Shown here one piece after another: positions 44,572-52,194 of a DNA stretch of 64,000 nucleotides (position 1 is its first letter; each line of letters opens with the position of its first letter). This DNA is from Aquabacterium humicola (lineage in GTDB: Bacteria > Pseudomonadota > Gammaproteobacteria > Burkholderiales > Burkholderiaceae_C): NCBI RefSeq assembly GCF_030167915.1, contig NZ_JARGNB010000009.1:156481-220480 (forward strand), read 5' to 3'. Under the pieces are notes generated by a model, which was not told where the DNA came from, searched no databases, and was given only the letters and a program-made list of their open reading frames with translations. The position numbers were made by a program, and so were the translations under genes.

Positions 44572-45843
44572 TTGGACGCTCACGCCAGCGCTTTCCTGCA
44601 GACCAACCCCTTCAAGCAGCTGACGATCGCCAATGCCTGCGGCGACATCGCGGCGCCGGCGCCTGCCCGGGCCGCCGGTGCCAGCGTGCCCGCGACGGCC
44701 TTGCGCCAGCCGGACCGGCCGCACCAGCAGCAGGTGCGCCGCCAGCTGCTGAACCCGCGTGCGCCGTGGCCCGCGCTCGACGGCGGCGTCGACGGCACCG
44801 CGGTACAACTCGAGCTCAGCCGGCTGCTCGACAGCGGCGATCCGCTGGTCCCTCTGATGCAGCCCGGCGCGCGCGTGCTGCGCGCCGCGGTGAGCACGCT
44901 GCGCCTGCATCCGCTGGCGCAATGGCTGCTGACCGCCGCGGCCGAGCGGCGCCCGTCCGCCTGGCAGCATGCCGTGCGCGCGATGGCACTGGCCGGCGCG
45001 CTGGCCTGGCACCAGCATGCGAGCGGCGAGTTCCTGCAGCGCGCGATGCTCGCCGGCCTGCTGCACGACCTGGGCGAGATCTACGTCGAACCCGCCTACC
45101 TCGGCAGCGGCCGCCAGCTCGACCTCGGTGAGTACCGCCAGCTGGCCTCGCATCCGCACATCGGCGCGATGCTGCTCGGCGAGCTCACCGACCTGCCCGC
45201 GGACGTGTCGCGCGCCGTCGCCGAACACCACGAGCGCCTCGACGGCACCGGCTACCCGTTCCAGCTGCTCGGCCCCGCGCTGTCGCCGATGGGCCAGCTG
45301 ATGCAGGTGGTCGAGTTGGTGCTCGGCATCGTCGACCTGCAGCGCCCGGCGCCTGCGGCGCGCGCGAGCTTCGCGCTGCGCTTCGTGCCGGGTGAACTGT
45401 CGGGCCCGTGGGCCGGCCCGATCACCCGCTGGGCCGAAGGCGAATCGATCGTGCTGCCGATGCCGCAGCAGGGCCCGGAACCGCATGCCGAGATGGCCGA
45501 GCTCGATGCCGGGCTGCAGCGCGTGCAGGACCTGGCCGAGGCGATCAGCGCGCAGCTGGACGGCTCGTCGCAGCGTGTCGCGCAACGCGCCGCGCACCGC
45601 CTGAACCGTCTGCGCAGCGCGTGGAACGCGATGGGGCTGTGGTCGCTGCCGCCGGGCCAGATCGAGCCGCGCGAGCGTTTCGACATCGGGCTCGCGCTGC
45701 GCGAGCTGCGCTGGCGCATCAGCACCATCGGCCGCGACAGCCTGTGGCCGGAGACCGAGCTGAAGGTGCTGGCCGACGCGCGGCTGGTGCCGCTGTGGAC
45801 GACGCTGGAATCGCTCGGCCGGCGCGGCGGCGGGACGGCCTAG
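44572..45843 (+). CDS. HD-GYP domain protein
   Basis: HD-GYP enzymes hydrolyse cyclic di-GMP. The central domain has the HD pair at 165-166 (LLHDLGEI, where HDxGK is usual), a HPHIG segment and the signature HHERLDGTGYP at 219-229. An N-terminal region of about 130 residues and a C-terminal helical region of about 170 are not recognised. The lysine of HDxGK is replaced by glutamate, so activity is uncertain. No ATG fits: the TTG at 44572 is a provisional start and a GTG at 44686 is an alternative. It lies downstream of pyrD on the same strand. Confidence 0.75.
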   Translation: MDAHASAFLQTNPFKQLTIANACGDIAAPAPARAAGASVPATALRQPDRPHQQQVRRQLLNPRAPWPALDGGVDGTAVQLELSRLLDSGDPLVPLMQPGARVLRAAVSTLRLHPLAQWLLTAAAERRPSAWQHAVRAMALAGALAWHQHASGEFLQRAMLAGLLHDLGEIYVEPAYLGSGRQLDLGEYRQLASHPHIGAMLLGELTDLPADVSRAVAEHHERLDGTGYPFQLLGPALSPMGQLMQVVELVLGIVDLQRPAPAARASFALRFVPGELSGPWAGPITRWAEGESIVLPMPQQGPEPHAEMAELDAGLQRVQDLAEAISAQLDGSSQRVAQRAAHRLNRLRSAWNAMGLWSLPPGQIEPRERFDIGLALRELRWRISTIGRDSLWPETELKVLADARLVPLWTTLESLGRRGGGTA

Positions 45844-45865
45844 ACGCCGCAGAGGCGCCAGCCGC

Positions 45866-47026
45866 CTAACGCATCAAAGGCGCGTGGCGGCTGGCTGCCC
45901 GGTGCGCGAGCCACCAGAACACCGGCAGCAGTGCCGGGGTGACATCGGGCGTGCGGCCCGGCAGGTGCGTCTGCAGGCCTTCCAGCATCAGCACCCAGGC
46001 CACCAATGCACAGGTGGCGGCACCGGCATGCCGCGTCAGGCCGGTCGCGAGCAGCAGCACCGCACCCAGCCAGTACAGGTTCCAGCACAAGCTCAGCAGG
46101 TTGCTCAGCATCGAGCCCTGCAGCGACGCGACGAACGGCAGCCACTGGAAGGGGCGCCCAAGTTCGGTCCAGCGGAAGGGCCGCAGTTCGTCGAAGGTGT
46201 ACCAGGCCAGCGCCGCGGCCACTGTCAGCCAGCGCACCGGCCGGTCGCCCGCGCGCCATCCGGCCGCGCAACAGGCCAGGCCCATCAGGCAACCGCCGAC
46301 GAACTGCGGCGTCAGCGCCTGGTAGACGATCAGCAGCTTGCCGAGCGCCGCCAGGCCGCACAGCGCCACCAGGCCCGGCCCGCGCGCCGGATTGGCACGC
46401 AGCAGCGGGCCGAGCACCGCCAGCGCCAGCGCGGTGTCGACAAAACCGGGCCAGGACCAGCGCGCCGTCGACGGGGCCAGCGGCTTCAGCGCCTCCTTGA
46501 CGTGTTGCCAGTCCAGCGTCGGCACGAAGGGCCACCACTGCAGCGCCAGCCACAGCAGCGCCAGGGCGAGCGCCAGCGACTCGGTACGCGCCGGCCCGCG
46601 GCCCGCCGGATGCCAGCGTGCACCGACGCGCCGCAGCGGCTCGATCGACGCGGCGATGGCGAGGCCGAGGGCCAGGCCGACGGCATTCCACAGCACGTCG
46701 GACAGCGCGGCATTGCGCGCCGGCACTGCGATCTGCAGCACCTGCAGCGCAAACGCGAGCACCGTGCCGCCGGACAGCACCACCACCGCACCCAGCCCCG
46801 GCGTCCAGCGCGACTCGCGCAGCGCCAGTTGCCCGATGGCCGCCAGCGGCACGAACAGCACGATGTTGCCGATGACGTCGCCGCGGCCGGTCCACCAGTG
46901 GCGGTCGGCCAGCATCGCGGCCAGCGCGCCGCCGAACGATGGCGGCGAAGCGAAGCGCCACGGGTAGAGCGAACCGTGCACGACGAGCGCGACGCACAGC
47001 AGCGCCAGCGCCCGCAATGCCGTCAT
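45866..47026 (-). CDS. VanZ family membrane protein
   Basis: A 386-residue integral membrane protein with about ten spans. The first 120 residues carry the VanZ pattern: SLYPW, GDVIGNIVLFVPLAAIGQ, QVLQIAVPARNAALSDVLWNAVG. VanZ-like proteins are linked to teicoplanin resistance in enterococci, but in proteobacteria the role is not known and they often lie near surface polysaccharide genes, which are not seen here. It is convergent with the HD-GYP gene. Confidence 0.82.
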   Translation of the reverse strand: MTALRALALLCVALVVHGSLYPWRFASPPSFGGALAAMLADRHWWTGRGDVIGNIVLFVPLAAIGQLALRESRWTPGLGAVVVLSGGTVLAFALQVLQIAVPARNAALSDVLWNAVGLALGLAIAASIEPLRRVGARWHPAGRGPARTESLALALALLWLALQWWPFVPTLDWQHVKEALKPLAPSTARWSWPGFVDTALALAVLGPLLRANPARGPGLVALCGLAALGKLLIVYQALTPQFVGGCLMGLACCAAGWRAGDRPVRWLTVAAALAWYTFDELRPFRWTELGRPFQWLPFVASLQGSMLSNLLSLCWNLYWLGAVLLLATGLTRHAGAATCALVAWVLMLEGLQTHLPGRTPDVTPALLPVFWWLAHRAASRHAPLMR

Positions 47027-47064
47027 CCGGCCTCGCTCGAACCGCTCACTTCAGGCGCCAGCGC

Positions 47065-47706
47065 TCACTGGATCAGCGGCACGCCGGTCTTTGCCTGCAG
47101 TTCCTCGTGCGTCACGCCCGGGGCGATCTCGACGACCTTCAGGCCCTGCGGCGTCACGTCCATCACCGCCAGGTCGGTGATGATGCGGTTGACGACGCCA
47201 ATGCCGGTCAGCGGCAGCGTGCACTTGGGCAGGATCTTCAGGTCGATCGAGCCGTCCTTCTTCTTCGCGACATGCTCCATCAGCACCAGCACGCGCGCGA
47301 CGCCGGCCACCAGGTCCATCGCGCCGCCCATGCCCTTGACCATCTTGCCGGGGATCATCCAGTTCGCGAGGTCGCCGGTGTCGGTGACCTGCATCGCGCC
47401 GAGGATCGACAGGTTGATCTTGCCGCCGCGGATCATCGCGAAGCTGTCGTGCGAGCCGAAGATCGACGAGCCCGGCAGCGTGGTGACGGTCTGCTTGCCG
47501 GCGTTGATCAGGTCGGCATCGACCTCGGCCTCGCTCGGGAACGGGCCGATGCCCAGCATGCCGTTCTCGCTCTGCAGCACGACGGTCTTGTCGGGCGGCA
47601 CGTAGTTGGCCACCTGCGTCGGCAGGCCGATGCCCAGGTTGACGTAGAAGCCGTCCTGCAGCTCTTGCGCGGCGCGTTGCGCCATTTCAGCGTGGGTCCA
47701 GGGCAT
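47065..47706 (-). CDS. 3-oxoacid CoA-transferase subunit B
   Basis: Second subunit of a succinyl-CoA:3-oxoacid-type CoA-transferase, used in ketone body or 3-oxoadipate breakdown. The catalytic glutamate lies in [11 protein letters not shown], and the [11 protein letters not shown] and [15 protein letters not shown] segments are typical. The start at 47706 is one base beyond the end of the A-subunit gene, so the two are coupled. 213 residues. ScoB or PcaJ cannot be separated by eye; the lack of other pca genes favours the acetoacetate enzyme. Confidence 0.9.
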   Translation of the reverse strand: MPWTHAEMAQRAAQELQDGFYVNLGIGLPTQVANYVPPDKTVVLQSENGMLGIGPFPSEAEVDADLINAGKQTVTTLPGSSIFGSHDSFAMIRGGKINLSILGAMQVTDTGDLANWMIPGKMVKGMGGAMDLVAGVARVLVLMEHVAKKKDGSIDLKILPKCTLPLTGIGVVNRIITDLAVMDVTPQGLKVVEIAPGVTHEELQAKTGVPLIQ

Positions 47707-47707
47707 G

Positions 47708-48418
47708 TCAGGCTCCAGTCGGGTTCTCTTTGGTCGTGCGCTTCTCGATGCGCTTTTCCGGGTTCGCATTGAGCACCAGGCGGTGCACGTAGATGCCGGG
47801 CAGGTGCACCGAGTCCGGATCGATGCTGCCGGTCTCGACGATCTCCTCGACTTCGACGACGCTGATCTTGCCGGCCATGATGACCGCCGGATTGAAGTTG
47901 CGCGCGGTGCGGCGGAAGATCAGGTTGCCCGACTTGTCGGCCTTCCAGGCCTTGCCGAGCGACACATCGGGCACCAGCGAACGCTCCATCACGTAGGGGT
48001 GGCCGTCGAACTCGCGGATCTCCTTGCCCTCGGCCACCAGCGTGCCGACGCCGGTGCGGGTGAAGAAGGCCGGGATGCCGGCACCACCGGCGCGCAGCTT
48101 CTCGGCCAGCGTGCCCTGCGGCGTGAACTCCAGCTGCAGCTCGCCGGCGAGGTACTGGCGCTCGAACTCCTTGTTCTCGCCGACGTAGCTCGAAATCATC
48201 TTCTTGATCTGGCGCGTCAGCAGCAGCTTGCCGAGGCCGAAGCCGTCGACGCCGGCGTTGTTCGAGATGACGGTCAGGTCCCGCTTGCCGCTGTCCTTGA
48301 GCGCGTCGATCAGCGCCTCGGGGATGCCGCACAGGCCGAAGCCGCCGACGGCGAGCAGTTGCCCGTCGCGGACGATGCCGTCCAGCGCGGCGGCTGCACT
48401 CGGGTAGATCTTGTTCAT
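47708..48418 (-). CDS. 3-oxoacid CoA-transferase subunit A
   Basis: First subunit of the CoA-transferase (236 residues). It begins [19 protein letters not shown] and has the CoA-binding glycine segment [14 protein letters not shown], the [14 protein letters not shown] stretch and the [16 protein letters not shown] loop. It is the promoter-proximal gene of the pair and diverges from a PAS-LuxR regulator gene, with an inverted repeat between them that is the likely control site. Confidence 0.9.
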   Translation of the reverse strand: MNKIYPSAAAALDGIVRDGQLLAVGGFGLCGIPEALIDALKDSGKRDLTVISNNAGVDGFGLGKLLLTRQIKKMISSYVGENKEFERQYLAGELQLEFTPQGTLAEKLRAGGAGIPAFFTRTGVGTLVAEGKEIREFDGHPYVMERSLVPDVSLGKAWKADKSGNLIFRRTARNFNPAVIMAGKISVVEVEEIVETGSIDPDSVHLPGIYVHRLVLNANPEKRIEKRTTKENPTGA

Positions 48419-48461
48419 GCCTCGATCACTTCCAGGGTAGATTCGCGAGCCGGCAAGCGTA

Positions 48462-48481
48462 CTACTTACTCGAATAAGTAG
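48462..48481. promoter_or_regulatory. Inverted repeat operator between CoA-transferase and PAS-LuxR genes
   Basis: CTACTTA and TAAGTAG are perfect seven-base inverted arms with a six-base centre. A related half-site, TTACGTAG, follows at 48485-48492. The site lies 44 bases before the subunit A start in a divergent gap, and its dyad form fits a LuxR-type dimer such as the product of the neighbouring gene. No binding data are available. Confidence 0.55.
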
Positions 48482-48536
48482 GGGTTACGTAGCATCACCT
48501 AAGACGCCGCCCGATCCATCCGCAACGAGGCCCGAC

Positions 48537-49097
48537 CTGGAACTCGCACTCGACTACCGCACCGCCTTCGACCTCGCCCCGATCGGGCTCGTGCTGTCGC
48601 GCCAGCGCCAGATCGTCGACTGCAACCGGCAGGTGCTGGCGATGTTCGGCGCCGCGCGCGAGCAGCTGATCGGCCGCTCGTTCGAGGTGCTTTACCCGAC
48701 CACCGACGAGTTCGAGCGCGCCGGCGACCGCATCGTCGCGAGCCTGGACGCGCACGGCCGCTATGCCGACGAGCGGGTGATGAAGCGCTTCGACGGCGAG
48801 GCCCGTGGCGAGCTGTTCTGGTGCCACGTCAGCGGCCGCGCGCTGGACCCGGCCGATCCGCACGCCGCCGGCATCTGGGCCTTCGAGGACCTGTCGTCGA
48901 GACGCAAGCTGAAGGTGGAGTTCACCGCCCGCGAACGCGAGATCGCTGCGCTGCTGATCGAGGGCCTCACCAGCAAGCAGATCGGCAAGCGGCTGGTGAT
49001 CAGCCCGCGCACCGTCGACGTCTACCGCGCGCGGCTGATGCGCAAGGTGGGTGCCGCCACGACGCCCGAACTGGTGAACAAGCTGCTGTCCGGTTGA
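48537..49097 (+). CDS. PAS-LuxR transcriptional regulator
   Basis: A PAS domain (about 1-105, with APIGLVLSRQRQIVDCN and ASLDAHGRYADERVM) followed by a LuxR helix-turn-helix (FTAREREIAALLIEGLTSKQIGKR in two halves, about 125-180). It probably controls the divergent CoA-transferase operon. No ATG exists in frame upstream; a GTG at 48591 would cut off the first PAS strand, whereas a CTG at 48537 has AACGAGG six bases upstream and restores LALDYRTAFDLAP. I therefore give the CTG as the likely start. The stop shares a base with the next gene's ATG. Confidence 0.8.
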   Translation: MELALDYRTAFDLAPIGLVLSRQRQIVDCNRQVLAMFGAAREQLIGRSFEVLYPTTDEFERAGDRIVASLDAHGRYADERVMKRFDGEARGELFWCHVSGRALDPADPHAAGIWAFEDLSSRRKLKVEFTAREREIAALLIEGLTSKQIGKRLVISPRTVDVYRARLMRKVGAATTPELVNKLLSG

Positions 49098-49975
49098 TGA
49101 GCACGCATGCCTCGAGCCGCTGCGCCAACTGCGGCGCGGACCTGCCCTTGACCCAGTCCCTGCGCTTCTGTCCGCGTTGCGGCCAGGAGACGACCCTGCA
49201 CCCGCCGAGCTTCTGGGAGTTCGTGCACGAGTTCGTCGGCCACTACGTCGCGCTGGAAGGTGCGCTGTGGCGCACGCTGGCGCTGCTGCTGCTCAAGCCC
49301 GGCCGGCTGACGCGCGAGTACTTCGCCGGCCGCCGGCGCCGCTATGTGCTGCCGCTGCGGCTGTACCTGAGCGCGAGCTTCGTATTCTTCGTGCTCGTCA
49401 AGCTGCTCGGCGTCGGCGAGCTGAGCCTGGACTTCGCGGGCCCCCGCGACAGGCAGGGGAGGCCGGTGCAGGTGACGACATCGTCCGACCACGCCGCCGA
49501 ACTGCAGCGCGCACGCGACTGCCTGGCGCCCGGGAGCCCTTGCGCCTGGAACGACCGCCTCGGCGCGCGCCTGCAACTGCGACTGGCGAAGTCCGCCGAT
49601 GCGCCGCAGGCCGCGCAGCAGCGGCTGGCCTCGATGGCGCCCTACACCGTGTTCCTGATGCTGCCGGTGTTCGCGGCGATCGTGCAGCTGGCCTACCGCT
49701 CGCGGCGCATGAACTACGGCGCGCATTTCGTCTTCAGCCTGCACATGCACAGCTTCTGGTTCGTCGCGCTGCTGGCGATGTCCTTGCTGCCCGAAGCGAT
49801 GACCTGGCCGCTGGCCGCGCTGGTCGTCGGCTATGGACTGTGGGCGATGCAGCAGGTCTATGGTGGCCGCTGGTGGACGACCGGGCTGCGCGCGTTCGTG
49901 ATCTCGGTGCTCTACACCGTCGCGTTCGTGCTCGGACTGATCGGCGTGATGGCGTTGGCGGTGCTGCGCAACTGA
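49097..49975 (+). CDS. DUF3667-like membrane protein with N-terminal zinc ribbon
   Basis: A 292-residue protein starting at an ATG that overlaps the regulator's stop (TGATG). A CANCG...CPRCG zinc ribbon (residues 9-29) precedes a conserved FWEFVHEFVGHYVALEGALWRTL stretch in two parts and GRLTREYFAGRRRRYVLPLRLYL, hallmarks of the DUF3667 family. A membrane span near 85-100, a soluble loop of about 80 residues and four C-terminal spans follow. Function unknown. Confidence 0.8.
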   Translation: MSTHASSRCANCGADLPLTQSLRFCPRCGQETTLHPPSFWEFVHEFVGHYVALEGALWRTLALLLLKPGRLTREYFAGRRRRYVLPLRLYLSASFVFFVLVKLLGVGELSLDFAGPRDRQGRPVQVTTSSDHAAELQRARDCLAPGSPCAWNDRLGARLQLRLAKSADAPQAAQQRLASMAPYTVFLMLPVFAAIVQLAYRSRRMNYGAHFVFSLHMHSFWFVALLAMSLLPEAMTWPLAALVVGYGLWAMQQVYGGRWWTTGLRAFVISVLYTVAFVLGLIGVMALAVLRN

Positions 49976-49985
49976 CGGCACCGCG

Positions 49986-50405
49986 TCAGGCCAGCAGCGC
50001 GCGGATCGAGTCCGGCAGCGGCACCGACTTCTGCGCCTTGAAGTCGGTCCACACGACCGTCGCGCCGCCGCTGGCGTAGACCTCGCCCGGGCGATCGGTG
50101 CGCTCCAGCGTCGCGTAGGTGTCGATCGTGCTGCGGCCCATCGCGCCGGCGTAGTGGCGCGCGAGCACCTCGCCCGGGTATTCGAGCTGGCGGATAAAGC
50201 TGCAGAAGGCGTTGATGATCACCGGGCCGACGCCGCCGGGATCGGGCAGGCAGTCGATGCTGCGGAACCACTCGATGCGCAGGCTCTCGAGGTAGCGGAA
50301 GTAGATGGTGTTGTTGACATGGCCCATCGCGTCCATGTCGCCCCAGCGGATCGGGATCACCATCTCGAAGGTCAGCTTCTTCTGCTCGGGGATGTCGAAG
50401 CGCAT
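49986..50405 (-). CDS. 4-hydroxybenzoyl-CoA-type thioesterase (hot-dog fold)
   Basis: A 139-residue acyl-CoA thioesterase of the YbgC/4HBT family. The active-site segment WGDMDAMGHVNNTIYFRYLE carries the catalytic aspartate. The acyl substrate is unknown. It is convergent with the DUF3667 gene and follows yceH on the minus strand by 22 bases, so the two may be cotranscribed. Confidence 0.88.
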   Translation of the reverse strand: MRFDIPEQKKLTFEMVIPIRWGDMDAMGHVNNTIYFRYLESLRIEWFRSIDCLPDPGGVGPVIINAFCSFIRQLEYPGEVLARHYAGAMGRSTIDTYATLERTDRPGEVYASGGATVVWTDFKAQKSVPLPDSIRALLA

Positions 50406-50427
50406 CGTCGGTTCGGTCGAGAGACGT

Positions 50428-51087
50428 TCAGGCCGTCGGGTCGATGCCCAGTTCGCCGGCCATGCGGTGCACCAGTGCGCGCAAGGCGGCGAGCTCCTCG
50501 GACTGGCGCCCGAGCTCGGCCTTCAGTGCAACGAGCTCGCCGACGCTGATGCGGTCGTCGTCCGAGCCGGACGGCGCGACACGTTCGGCGGTCATCTGCA
50601 CCTCGCCGCAGAGCATGTGGGCCCAGCGCGCCTCGCGCGCACCGGGCGCACGCGGCAGCAGCACCGCGCGTGGCGGGAAGCGCTCGGCCATCTCGTTGAG
50701 GAAACCCTCGACCGACGAGATGTCGGCGAAGCGGTGCAGCCGCTCGCAGTTCGCGCGCAGTTCGGCCGCCGTCTGCGGGCCGCGCAGGATCAGCACCGCC
50801 AGCAACGCGGCGGCCGCGCCGGGCACCGCGATGCCGCGCGCCATGTTGTGCTCGTAGCGCGAGACGCGGCTGCCGCTGGTCTCGAACACCAGGCTCAGGC
50901 TCTTCAGGCCGTCGACCGCCGCGATGACGTCGGACTCGCTGAGGTTCATCACCGGGTCGCGCGCCGTCTTCTGGTTGCAGCCGGCGACGAGGCTGTTCAG
51001 CGACAGCGGGTAGGTGTCCGGCACCGTCGCCTGCTTCTCGACGAGCACGGCGAGCACGCGGGCTTCGACGGGGGTCAACGCTCTCAT
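50428..51087 (-). CDS. yceH: YceH family (DUF480) protein
   Basis: The 219-residue protein matches YceH: LTPVEARVLAVLVEKQATVPDTYPLSLN opening in two halves, GCNQKTARDPVM and RGPQTAAELRANCERL. The family has a tandem winged-helix fold. A short coiled coil (about 190-210) closes the chain. Function remains unknown. Confidence 0.9.
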   Translation of the reverse strand: MRALTPVEARVLAVLVEKQATVPDTYPLSLNSLVAGCNQKTARDPVMNLSESDVIAAVDGLKSLSLVFETSGSRVSRYEHNMARGIAVPGAAAALLAVLILRGPQTAAELRANCERLHRFADISSVEGFLNEMAERFPPRAVLLPRAPGAREARWAHMLCGEVQMTAERVAPSGSDDDRISVGELVALKAELGRQSEELAALRALVHRMAGELGIDPTA

Positions 51088-51100
51088 GCGGACTCTCGCC

Positions 51101-51166
51101 GGGCCGCCCCAAGGGAGGCCGGCGCCCCCTCGGGGGGCAGCGAGCGAACGCGAGCTCGGGGGCTCA
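51101..51166. repeat. Dispersed GC-rich extragenic repeat between SDR and yceH
   Basis: Blocks GGCCGCCCCAAGGGAGG, GCGCCCCCTCGGGGGGCAGCGAG and CGAACGCGAGCTCGGGGGCT (read in short runs) match the element at 28668-28735 in order and spacing. It fills the 84-bp gap between the two minus-strand genes. The pattern is like extragenic repeats that are common in Burkholderiales genomes. Confidence 0.55.
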
Positions 51167-51171
51167 TTCCA

Positions 51172-51954
51172 TCACGCTCCGAAGCCGTCGTCGGCCGACA
51201 GCACCGCGCCGTTGATGAAGTGGCTTTCGTTCGCGCACAACATCATCAGCGCCGCATCCAGGTCCTTGGGCTCGCCGACGCGCTTGCGCGGCAGCAGGCT
51301 GATCAGCTTCTGGCCGGCCTCGGTCTGCCAGTGGTGGTGGTTGATCTCGGTGTCGATGTAGCCCGGGCACAGCGCGTTGACGTTGATGCCGAACTTGCCC
51401 CACTCCAGCGCCATCGCCTTGGTCATGTGCACGACCGCGGCCTTGCTCATGCAGTAGACGCCGATCTGGCTCAGCACCCGCAGGCCGGCCATCGACGCGA
51501 CGTTGACGATGCGCCCGCCGGTGAAGGTGCCGGGCGCCGCGCCGCGCGAGCGCGCGATCATGCGCTTGGCCACTTCCTGCGCGACGAAGAACGCGCCGCG
51601 GGTATTGGTGTCCATCACGTAGTCGAAGTCGTCGGGCGTGACGTCGACCAGCTTCTGCGTCGTGCTGACGCCGGAGTTGTTGACCAGGATGTCGATCGTG
51701 CCCATCTCGGTCTCGGCATGCGCGACCGCGGCCTTGATGCTCTCGGGGTCGGTGACGTCGAGACCGACGACATGCGCGTCGCCGCCCAGCGACTCCAGCT
51801 CCGCGCGCAGCGTCTTCAACCGTTCGACGCGCCGTGCGGCCAGCACGACCCCCGCGCCCGCGGCACTCAGCGTGCGCGCGAACTGCGCGCCCAGTCCGCT
51901 GGAAGCGCCGGTGACGAAGGCGACGCGGCCCGACAGATCGATGCGATAGCTCAT
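51172..51954 (-). CDS. Short-chain dehydrogenase/reductase
   Basis: Classical SDR of 260 residues. The cofactor site TGASSGLG is near residue 15, the NNSG segment follows, and the catalytic Ser/Tyr/Lys set is seen in VASMAGL and YCMSK. The start at 51954 (MSYRIDLSGR) is chosen; the frame extends upstream but without conserved sequence. Its neighbours (ETF-ubiquinone oxidoreductase, thioesterase) suggest acyl-chain metabolism, but the substrate is unknown. Confidence 0.88.
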   Translation of the reverse strand: MSYRIDLSGRVAFVTGASSGLGAQFARTLSAAGAGVVLAARRVERLKTLRAELESLGGDAHVVGLDVTDPESIKAAVAHAETEMGTIDILVNNSGVSTTQKLVDVTPDDFDYVMDTNTRGAFFVAQEVAKRMIARSRGAAPGTFTGGRIVNVASMAGLRVLSQIGVYCMSKAAVVHMTKAMALEWGKFGINVNALCPGYIDTEINHHHWQTEAGQKLISLLPRKRVGEPKDLDAALMMLCANESHFINGAVLSADDGFGA

Positions 51955-52112
51955 GGTGAAAATCGGTGTGTCGGCCCCTGGTTGGAGCGGGCTTGCACGA
52001 TAGCACGCAGCCCCCGCGCGACGGCTGACGTCGCCGTGACAGCGCCGGCGCCGGCGATGCGGCACGATGCGCGGCGCGACCGTCGTCCGACGGTCCGCGT
52101 CGACTGGCCTCT

Positions 52113-52158
52113 CCAAAAAAGCACGATCGTTCGTTTTTGGGGGCCTGCCGCGTAGAAT
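52113..52158. promoter_or_regulatory. Palindromic operator overlapping the ETF-QO promoter
   Basis: CCAAAAA at 52113 and TTTTTGG ending at 52140 flank a GCACGATCGTTCG core with central CGATCG, making a near-perfect 28-bp dyad. A -10 box TAGAAT lies at 52153-52158, so the dyad covers the -35 region, the place for a repressor. Similar dyads in betaproteobacterial fatty-acid genes are bound by TetR-family regulators; assignment to such a regulator is inference. Confidence 0.6.
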
Positions 52159-52194
52159 CCCCGACGTTTTTGCTCATCACCCGGACCCCACGCC

